DNA of 64,000 nt, taken from positions 2,732,012-2,796,011 of the forward strand of contig WARS01000063.1 of NCBI GenBank assembly GCA_008933995.1, read 5' to 3'. The first letter of the stretch is position 1. Each line of letters starts with the position of its first letter. The position numbers were made by a program, and so were the translations under genes. The notes under the pieces were generated by a model, which worked only from the letters and a program-made list of their open reading frames with translations, was not told the origin of the DNA and did not search any database. This document shows positions 51,414-64,000 of the stretch, piece after piece. Source of the stretch: Datnioides undecimradiatus (taxonomy: Eukaryota > Chordata > Actinopteri > Lobotiformes > Datnioididae).

Positions 51414-52114
51414 GGCGACCACCTCCCAGACTCTGCAGGTGAGGATGAGGCAGAGTTTTCATGAGCAGCGTCAAACCTTTTTCACACCAACTGTTTCTGC
51501 TCACGACAGGAAACTCTGATGACACTTCCTGCATCGCTCCTGCGACGGCGTGTCTGCGCTCACATCAGAGGCTTTAAAATAACAGAGACATTCAAAGCAC
51601 AACTCAGGACACAGACACTCACCTCCCAGATGGTCAACACGAGATACAACCGACAGTCAGTGTGAACTGTAAACTCAGCACATTCAGACAGGAGCTGACG
51701 TCACATCATGTCACATCATATCATGTACAGGTGTGTGTGTGTGCGCGTGCGTGCCCTTTAGCCGCACTGTGAGTCTGTGTATCTTCAGTCACGCGCACAC
51801 ACGGAGCTTGACCGTTTCGACCGTCTGTGGTCCGAGACACCGGCACCGACTCTCCACGTTCATGGGCAAACTGTTGTTAGCCGGAGGCTAGCTCCGGTAA
51901 GCTAACTACCCACGGTCGCTACAGTTACAGCAAGAACAGGCGTGAACAGTCGTCACATCCGGTGAACAACAGTTATTAAAATGTAAATGTTGCTGTGGGC
52001 GGCTGTGGCTGGAGGTGTTACACGAAAAGACGAACAGAAAAGTAATTTCAGAAGCTTTTTAACGCACCTCAGCACTCCGCGGCGGGCTGGACACAGACTG
52101 GCAGGCGCAGCACT

Positions 52115-52133
52115 GCATGCCGGGACGTGTAGT
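52115..52133 (-). promoter_or_regulatory. ZNF143/SBS-like promoter motif (minus)
   Basis: Minus strand ACTACACGTCCCGGCATGC fits the vertebrate ZNF143/STAF promoter element ACTACANNTCCCNNNATGC. It lies 0.7 kb upstream of the nfxl1 start codon, next to a possible noncoding first-exon donor (GCTGAG/gtgcgt at 52068). Confidence 0.7.
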
Positions 52134-52181
52134 CTCAACAAAAAGGCCCATACGAGAAGCTGAGGAGCGTTTTGTGAGTGA

Positions 52182-52200
52182 ACTACAAGTCCCAGAATGC
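52182..52200 (+). promoter_or_regulatory. ZNF143/SBS-like promoter motif (plus)
   Basis: ACTACAAGTCCCAGAATGC is close to the canonical ZNF143/STAF site, in opposite orientation to the 52115 copy and 48 bp away. The pair marks the probable nfxl1 promoter and could support divergent transcription. Confidence 0.75.
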
Positions 52201-52534
52201 ACCGAGACGCGCAGATACGCTGACGTGTCATCGACAGCAGCTGGACGTTTCATTCATAGTCTGCAGCCCGAAATATTCTAATTATTATGTATTCAATGAA
52301 ATAAGCTGACAACAGAAAACATTCATCATTCATTTAATCAGAAAAAGTAACGCAGCAGCCGTTTAATTAAAAAAACAAAGATATTTGCATTAAATAGACT
52401 AAAGATTAAACTATTGTTGTGTTTATTATTATTCGGAAGACAATAAAATAGAAAAAAAACGTTTCTTTAAATACAGAATAAATACTAATTATATCAAGAA
52501 AGTGTTAATGAAATAATAAAACATAACTAGTAGT

Positions 52535-54445
52535 GGTGATGGATTTAGAATAAACCACAGCACAGAAACAGCATTGGTTAAGGTTAGCAACGACCTCCTA
52601 ACAGCATCTGACAATGGCCTCGTCTCTTTACTTGTTCTGTTGGACCTCAGTGCTGCATTTGACACCATCGATCACAATATCCTACTACAGAGACTAGAAC
52701 ATGTCATTGGCATTAAAGAAACAGCACTAAGCTGGTTTAAATCTTATCTATCCGACAGATTCCAGTTTGTCCACGTTAATAACGACTCGTCCGTGCGCAC
52801 AAAGGTCAATCATGGAGTTCCACAGGGTTCTGTGCTTGGACCATTGTTGTTCTCCCTTTACATGTTCCCCCTAGGCAATATTATTAGGAAGCACAACATA
52901 AATTTCCACTGCTACGTGGATGATACACAGCTATATTTATCTATGAAACCAGAAGAAACAGATCAATTAGTCAGACTTCAGACATGTCTGACAGACATTA
53001 AGGCCTGGATGACTTATAATTTTCTGCTTCTAAATACAGACAAAACTGAGGTGATTTTGTTTGGGCCTAAACACCTCAGAGACAGGTTATCTGACCTCAC
53101 AGTCACTTTGGATGGTGTTACCCTGACCTCCAGTTCTACCGTGAGGAACCTGGGTCATATTTGACCAGGATATGTCCTATCAGCCCCATATTAGGCAGGT
53201 CACTAGGACTGCCTTCTTTCACTTGCGCAACATAGCTAAGATTAGGAGTATCCTGTCCAAAAATGATGCCGAAAAGCTAGTCCACGCATTTGTTACCTCA
53301 AGGCTGGACTATTGTAATTCCTTGTTGTCGGGTTGTCCGACTAGCTCACTGCGAGGCCTCCAGCTCATCCAAAATGCTGCTGCGAGGGTTCTGGTGGGAA
53401 TTAGCAAGAGAGATCATATTTCTCCGGTTTTAGCTTCTCTTCATTGGCTCCCTGTAAAGTCCAGAATAGATTTTAAAGTCCTTCTTCTTACCTACAAGGC
53501 CCTTAATGGCCAAGCTCCATTGTACTTCAATGAGATGCTAAGTCCCTATTACCCCAACAGATCACTTCGCTCCCAGAGTGCAGGTTTGCTTGTGGTTCCC
53601 AGAATCTCCATAAGTAGAATGGGAGGCCGAGCCTTTAGCTATCAGGCTCCTCTCCTGTGGAACCAGCTGCCAGTCTGGGTCCGAGAGGCAGACACCCTCT
53701 CTACTTTTAAAGTAAAGCTTAAAACCTTCTTGTTCGACAAAGCTTACAGCTAGCTCTAGTTACCATGTGAACTACACCATCCATGCCATCCCCTAGTTAT
53801 GCTGCTATAGGCCGAGGCTGCTGGGGGACATCCCATGATCGTCACCACACTCCTCCTCTTCCCTCTCTCTCCTCAAACTCATTTTAACCATCACAGATTA
53901 ACCATTAACTCTGTGTCCTCTCTCCCCTAGTGCTGTGCTTGTTTCTCTCTGGTCTCTCTCTCTGTACCTCTCTACAGATACCTGTGGCTCCAGAGCTGAA
54001 CATCTGACCTGTGGCTCCACCGACCTGCCCCGTGTCCTCTGCTGCCACTTATTATCATTATTCTATATTGTACTGTAAATAGTTCCCATAGTTAGGACTC
54101 TGTTGTCCTACCATTCTGCCAGTTGTCATCTACAGTTATGTGCTCCCATATCTCTGTCTGTCTGCGACAAGATGTATTTTCTCTCTCTCTCTCTCTCTCT
54201 CTTTCCCCCCAACCGGTCAAGGCAGATGTCCGTCCACCCTGATCCAGGATCAGCCCAAGGTTTCTGCCTGTTAAAAGGAAGTTTCTCCTTTCCACTGTTG
54301 CCAAGTGCTTGCTCATGGTGGAACTGTTTGGTGTAATTAACAGTAATGAGTGTAGGCTAGACCTGCTCTGTTTGTAAAGTGCCCTGAGATGACTTTTGTT
54401 GTGAATTGGCGCTATATAAATAAAACTGAATTGAACTGAATTGAA
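52535..54445 (+). mobile_element. L2-like LINE, 5'-truncated
   Basis: About 1.9 kb starting inside the reverse-transcriptase domain and continuing through the 3' UTR to the tail TTGGCGCTATATAAATAAAA with short GAATTGAA repeats, typical of L2-clade elements in fish. It sits between the nfxl1 promoter and the 3' end of cnga1, antisense to both. Its ORF is split by a frame change near 53160. Confidence 0.93.
52574..53753 (+). pseudogene. LINE reverse transcriptase (C-terminal part), frameshifted
   Basis: The first frame (52574-53164) has [33 protein letters not shown] and the catalytic [10 protein letters not shown] box (palm domain). The second frame (53172-53753) has the thumb and C-terminal part (SRLDYCNSLLSG, LHWLPVKSRIDFKVL, APLLWNQLP). 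The shift lies at NLG/HI near 53155-53165, probably a 1-2 base loss. The N-terminal endonuclease is absent through 5' truncation, so this copy cannot move by itself. Confidence 0.92.
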
Positions 54446-54552
54446 ATTGATGGTAGCTGGAGCAGTTCCTATTTAACGCCTATCCTGACATGTCGTTCCA
54501 GTCCAGCTGTGTGACAGTAAAACAGACAGTTGTGTTTTTTCTGTAAAATCTC

Positions 54553-54558
54553 TTTATT
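54553..54558 (-). terminator. polyadenylation signal of cnga1
   Basis: TTTATT on plus (AATAAA on minus), about 770 bases past the cnga1 stop and about 100 bases from the LINE tail. Confidence 0.6.
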
Positions 54559-55323
54559 TCAGCGCAGCACTTCCAGAAGCGTCAACATCTATTTACTCAA
54601 AGCAGGGACATGATTGGCTGCCCAAGCTCTGACAGAGAGATTAACATAAAGAGGGAGGCAGGATCTTCCTTATGGACAAACAAACAAGGGACGAACATAC
54701 AGTGAGCTTCCTGTCAGTCATATCTGCTGACCTCTGACCCCTACTGGCTCTAAAGCAGCTGACCTGGGCGGAGAGAGCAGAATCTGTTCAGACCAAAGCA
54801 TTCACATCAGCTTCAGACCAAATCAGTTGCACCCAGATTCACTGATCCTAAAGGCTAAAATGATGTTTGCGAGCTCAGAAACGTGCTGTGATGTGAAGAC
54901 ACTCCAGAGAAGGGTTGGTGATTACTTTGGATCAGAGTTTGATGCGGTGAACACTTCCTGTCTCTCAACTGTCCTGGAGCAAGCTCGTCCTTCTGCGCTG
55001 ACACAGCAGTTCCCTCTGTCAAAGCACATTTCAATGCATCTGGAGAGAAATCAGGACGTTTGTGGAAGCTGACAAAGCAGAACGAGTGCACGATGACTAA
55101 TGAGGAGATGAACTACGGTCGTAAACAAACCCAGTTCTTCACGTTCAGATCCGCCACTCTGACTGAGGACGTGACGCGTGTGACTGCTTGTGTTGAGTGC
55201 GTTTGTCCAATCACAGTGGAGGAGGGGTGGGACAAATACCACACAGACTCTGTATCATCTCTCCAACCGCCTGGCTAACCCTGGCTCTAAAATCAAACAT
55301 CTCAGTCCTCCTCCTGTGTCATC

Positions 55324-59609
<4,286 letters not shown>

Positions 59610-59612
59610 GTC

Positions 59613-60094
59613 CTGTAGGACAATCAAGGGCGCAGTTAATGTGGAGACCGATGGGGCTACTTTGGCCATGGAGGCGAATGTTCCTCAGAGATGAAACAAG
59701 GTGGAGTGAAGATCCTGGGAACCAGCTCCCAGGTTCCTTAGACCTGGACCACCTGGATCCAGATCTGAGCTGCACGTTCACACGGTCAGCTGTTTCCTGC
59801 TTCCTATCTGCTTCAGTGCTTGGAAAAGCAAATTAAAGCCCTGAAGAAGAAGATCTCAGGTTCATGTGAGGCTGAAACCTGCAAACACTGATGAAGCTCG
59901 CCTGCTCCAACATGGATTCATCGTTCATGGACCGTGGTCCTGCCTCCAGACCTGCACTACCCATAATTCATAGCTGCATTTACGCTGAGTGATGGAGTCA
60001 GGTTTTCTGTTGGTCTGACAGGACCTGGAGCTTCACTGCTGCTGCAGTAAGGGTAAATGAGCTCAACACACACATCACACACATCTCACACTCA

Positions 60095-60126
<32 letters not shown>

Positions 60127-61123
60127 CAGGCATGCCTGTAGTGCAGTTCTACTCGCAGCAGCAGTGTTGCTGCAGCGGATGATGATGCTGCGATGGACAC
60201 ACAGTAAATGTCAGCATGAGGCAGAAGAAACTGAAAACATGACTTTTACGATGACGTCCAATGACTTTGAACGCATCTTATATAATAATCAGTGTTGTGT
60301 TATCTGCTTGACTCACCTGTCAGCTGATAATCTGTCGCCCTTGGTTACATAGACCTGGCCTACATCCACCAGCTGCCCATCAGACCCGTTGCCATGGAAA
60401 CAGAGGAGTGCCCCCCCCTTCACTCGGCTCCTTTAAGGTCTCTTGAAGTTAGTGCTGTTGGTGAAAAGAGGAGAAACAGGAGGTGAAGTAGGCGAAGGAG
60501 AGCAGGATCCAGCAGAGTCTCCTCTGTCAGCCCAACCAGGATAAAGAGATTAGAGCAGGGATGATGCGCTCTCACACACCTGATCACACACACACACACA
60601 CACACCTGACAACATGTCTCACCTCGACCCTGTCAGCTCTGCACAGCAGCGCTCACGATACATGAGTAAAAGTAATCTATTACCTCAGAAGAAACCTCCC
60701 ACCTGGAATATTTTATGAACCAGATCAGATGATGATGATGATGATGAAGATGATGAAGAAGACTGAGAGAGAGATGATAGAGCGAGGAGCTGAAGTAAAT
60801 CTGAGGAAAAGTAAAGGAAGCAAAGGGAAGGAAACAAGGAGATTAATGAGGTACAGAATAGGAAAGGAAACAAGGAAAAGGAAGAAAGTATGGCAGCAAG
60901 GAAATAAGGAGGTAGGAGTCAAGGAAGATGAGAACAGAGAGGCAAAAGTGAAAGAGAGAGAAAGGAAGGAAGGACACAAGAGGGAAGGAAAGAGGAGGCA
61001 TGGCAGGGTGAGGAGGGGCAGATTAGAAACAGGCCTGCTGAGTCAGCAGTGTGTGCTAATGACACACACACACACACACACACAGGTCGCAGTGTTTAAC
61101 AGGCTTATGAGGAATTATACCAC

Positions 61124-61162
<39 letters not shown>

Positions 61163-61934
61163 TGCAGTGCTGCGACACTCTGTGACCTGTAGTGACACCT
61201 GGTGCACGCAGGTAAAAACAGGTGTTGCACTAACAACACGTTAACGTGAACACAGGGTCTCAAGATGGCGGTCATGTCTCTGGAGTGATGAGCGAGGCAG
61301 GAAGAGACTCCGGATCAATATCTGACCTGCTGACTCTGGTCAATCAGACCAATTAGGTCAACAGCTGTGATTGGCTCGTTCAGGGTGATGGGGGCAGGGC
61401 CTCCAGTTCCTGCTCTGTCCCCAAGAGCAACGTGTGTGTGTGTGTGTGTGCGTGCAGGCTGGACCATGGTCCACTTAACACATGAAGACCAACTTATCAG
61501 TTTGTAACATTTATTGATTGATGATTGATCTGCTTGAGTTTAATGAAGATCAATGACGTTTTCCCTCCACCGCTGTTCGTGTGATGCTTGCACACACACC
61601 AGTAAACTCCACTGAAGGTTAGAGCCTCTTCATCCTGTTCTCATTGTTAGAGGATTTAATGATCCGTTAGCTCGATGCTAACTCACTACGAGTCGACAAC
61701 AGTCAACACTGATGTCAGTGATTGATCTGCAGGAAACTGATTAATCACATGGTTCAAACTCTCACCTTCAAACAGGGAAAATGATAATGATTCCTTCCTG
61801 AAAATTTAATGATTTACTGTCAACAACAAATAAGTTGTTTGTCAGAGGCTCAGATCAGTGACACAGGGACTGAGTGTGTGTGTGAGTGCAGACCTACTAG
61901 GCCGATGATTACACTGATCAACACCAAATTTATT
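59613..61934. other. cnga1 upstream and intergenic
   Basis: No convincing further exon. It contains (CA)n at 60095-60125 and 61060-61082, (GAT)n at 60728-60765, a purine-rich stretch at 60770-61020 and (TG)n at 61125-61160. Noncoding first exon(s) and promoter of cnga1 should lie here but cannot be placed. Confidence 0.45.
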
Positions 61935-62521
61935 GTTTAAGTTTTTTTAGCTGATTTAGGATAATTTTGATGTGCTGAATCCAAAAATCACATTGGTTTT
62001 GCTCAATCAGGTCAACTTTCTGAACTAAGCTACATATTTGTTTTTTGACGTTTGTTTACATGTACGGGTATTTTCACGTCATATGATGCAAAATTCTTTT
62101 ATATTTCTTGCAATAAACAAATTCTGCATCAGTGGACCAAAGGCAAGAAGAGTTGTCTGAAGTTTGGAATTCCCATGGTTTGGAGGGAGCTGACAAACCA
62201 TGTCACTGACTGCTACTTCTGCGCTATTGATGTGACTGGGATCAACAGAAAGAACCGAAGCAGCCTCAAGTATCCTGATCTTGAATCAGCACGTCGTCCA
62301 GTAGCTCACTGTGATGAGCTACGGGACCAAAACCTTTTTTTGGATGAGAAATATTAACGAAAATCAACTGATAATGTCACAAAAATGTAATCAATTTAGT
62401 CAGAAGATCGGATTTTTCAAAATCAAATTAGCATAAAAACCTGACCTGATGGAGAAAAATGGATGTCATTTTTGGATTCAGCGGTGCAAAATGGTCCTAA
62501 TTCAGTTGAAAAAACATAGAC
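61935..62521 (+). mobile_element. small element with about 80-bp inverted repeats
   Basis: 61935-62014 and 62442-62521 are imperfect inverted repeats of each other. Shared blocks include GCTGAATCCAAAAAT (left, 61975) and ATTTTTGGATTCAGC (right), TTAGGA..ATTTT, and ATCAGGTCA against TGACCTGAT at the inner ends. I estimate about 70-80 percent identity by eye. Between them lies one ORF of about 100 codons. No clear target-site duplication was found. It is AT-rich compared with its surroundings. Superfamily not assigned. Confidence 0.65.
62052..62357 (+). CDS. short conserved-looking ORF with CYFC motif
   Basis: A 101-codon frame inside the inverted-repeat element. Its core reads KFGIPMVWRELTNH, VTDCYFCAIDVTGINRKN, RSSLKYPDLESARRPVAHCD. 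I recall similar short proteins (FG.PMVWREP.NH..DCYFC ... YP..PSA.RPV.H) as uncharacterised, often multi-copy proteins in many animals. The spaced Cys/His residues suggest one metal-binding site, which is inference. The first 30 residues may not belong to the ancestral protein, and the last 12 diverge from the usual end, so this copy may be degraded. Function unknown. Confidence 0.5.
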   Translation: MFTCTGIFTSYDAKFFYISCNKQILHQWTKGKKSCLKFGIPMVWRELTNHVTDCYFCAIDVTGINRKNRSSLKYPDLESARRPVAHCDELRDQNLFLDEKY

Positions 62522-62769
62522 AACTTACAAAAAAAAAAGATTTTTGTAACCCAGTGTTATTGACCGTTATCAGAATCAGCACGACGGTCTGTCACAGGCG
62601 TCAATCAATCAAACATCAGATCAATAATCAGAGCTGCAGGGAAACTAGTGCTGAGATGATGACATCACGACTCGTGACAACACACTGACCGACGAGCGGC
62701 CTCCAATGTCTGTACTGGTCGACATGGTAACCACGGCAACACACAAGTCAGCATCAAGCTTCCTGTTTC

Positions 62770-62775
62770 TTTATT
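62770..62775 (-). terminator. polyadenylation signal of srrt
   Basis: TTTATT on plus (AATAAA on minus), 184 bases past the srrt stop codon. Confidence 0.7.
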
Positions 62776-62829
62776 GGAAAGTGGAATCACATCTTCACTA
62801 ATGACAGTAATGTTGGTCCTGCTGACTCA

Positions 62830-62862
<33 letters not shown>

Positions 62863-62958
62863 CTAACTAAACAAAAACAATGGCGGGCAGGTGAAAGGAA
62901 TCCTGGGAAACGTAAAAATAAAAAAGGTTAAAAAACATCCTGCGTCGTCACGGCGAGC

Positions 62959-64000
62959 TCAGAAGAAGTCGAGGTCGTCGGGAGCGTCCAGGTCTCTGTA
63001 CTCAATGATGGACCGGGGGTCTCCTCGCACGCCCCTGCTCACACCCAGGGAGAGAGAGAGTTCCACATTATCAGTGTTACTGATAGGTAATCAATAGATA
63101 ATCAATGTGCTGACATCACCCGTCTGCTCTCTACCTGCTGCTTCGCTGCTTCCCAGGAAACCCCCCCCCTCCTCCAACAGGACCTCTGAAGTTGTCATAG
63201 TTACCACGACCTGCACCAAACTGGTTGGGGGGGTAGGGAGGCCCTCCACCTGCAACACACACACACATATTAAAGCAGTGCACTGCTACACACGCAGCTG
63301 CTCCAACAGGCTCAGTCCAGCCAAGAATGAGGTGCATTGTGGGTAAAACAGAGCTTCAAAGATGGAATGAAGGTCTCAGACTGTGACAGGTTAATGCTAA
63401 CGTTAGCAGGCTGATGTCTTTCTCCACATGCTAATGCTAATGCTAGCTGAGAGGGAAGCAGAAAGAAACCGACTGAACCGACAGGTGAACGCGCCACACC
63501 TGTCCACCTGACTCACTGCTGTGTGTGTGTGTGTGTGTGTGTGTTGTACCAGGGAAGCCGGGCATGGGGGGTCTGACACCAGGTGGATATCCCAGAAGGC
63601 TTTGCTGCTGCGGTGACTGCCCAGGAAATCCTGCCATCCCGGGGGGGGTGGCTATAACACAGCGAGGTGGCGTCAGCATTCTATGTGTGAGCTGGTGATT
63701 TCCTGTTGAGTCACACCGTGATGATGTCACTCACCTTGTGCTGGCAGTGGGAGGGGCTTGTTCTCAGGTAGAGCCGGTCTCTTGGCATCCTGCAGGAAGT
63801 TGTTGAAGAACACGACTTCCTGTCTGACGGCGGACACTTTGTCTCCGTGTTTATTTAGGATGTGTTTACGCACAAACTCAGGAGCCTGAACAACAACAAG
63901 TGTTACCACGGCAACCACTGAGACACACCACACACGCATGTCTTTGACACTCACCTTGAACTTTTTCCCGCTCAGAGGACAGAGCCACTTGTCTTTACTG
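62959..64000 (-). CDS. srrt: serrate RNA effector molecule (ARS2), 3' part
   Basis: Nuclear cap-binding-complex partner acting in microRNA processing and RNA 3'-end fate. Only the 3' exons are inside the window: 63955-64000 and beyond ([13 protein letters not shown], the C2H2-type zinc-finger end), 63735-63885 ([17 protein letters not shown] ... [15 protein letters not shown]), 63550-63651 (Gly/Pro/Gln-rich), 63135-63249 ([12 protein letters not shown]) and 62959-63034 ([18 protein letters not shown]). All phases agree, and the extreme C-terminus is the conserved ARS2 effector-binding end. Partial only because the window ends. Confidence 0.95.

Overview
The window reads as the nuclear genome of a ray-finned fish, probably a percomorph. 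The reasons are: vertebrate genes with compact GT-AG introns, very dense (CA)n/(TG)n microsatellites, a Tc1-type DNA transposon, an L2-type LINE tail, and teleost-style Fc-receptor-like Ig genes. All exon coordinates were read by hand from splice motifs, codon phase and remembered family sequences; no database search was run.

Layout, left to right. 1.2-5.4 kb (+): a damaged Fc-receptor-like gene with a signal peptide, one whole Ig domain, half of a second, a TM exon with a nonsense codon, and a tail exon. 6.2-12.1 kb (-): its convergent partner, an apparently intact receptor of about 450 aa with four Ig domains, one of them split by an extra intron. 14.3-20.3 kb (-): slc9b2 (NHA2-type Na+/H+ antiporter), 14 in-phase exons, about 534 aa. 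25.0-38.8 kb (-): corin, the type II transmembrane serine protease that activates pro-ANP; its C-terminal half is intact, but the first frizzled domain and two LDL-receptor repeats carry frame lesions. 39.6-51.4 kb (-): nfxl1, an NF-X1 zinc-finger protein, with a Tc1 element in one intron and several frame-breaking exons next to it. 52.1-52.2 kb: an inverted pair of ZNF143/SBS-like promoter motifs. 52.5-54.4 kb (+): 3' end of an L2-like LINE. 55.3-59.6 kb (-): cnga1, the rod-type cyclic-nucleotide-gated channel alpha subunit, 14 in-phase exons, about 646 aa. 61.9-62.5 kb: a small element with about 80-bp inverted repeats around a conserved-looking ORF. 62.8-64.0 kb (-): the 3' end of srrt (ARS2), running off the window.

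corin-nfxl1-cnga1 keeps the gene order and orientation known from human 4p12, so this block is ancient synteny and not an operon-like unit. The unusual content is in the Ig-receptor pair (deletion, nonsense codon, intron gain), the tandem arrays in introns, the small inverted-repeat element near 62 kb, and clustered frame lesions at 28.9-32.5 and 41.9-44.3 kb. Those lesions look more like residual long-read consensus error than decay, because neighbouring exons and the flanking slc9b2 and cnga1 genes are clean.
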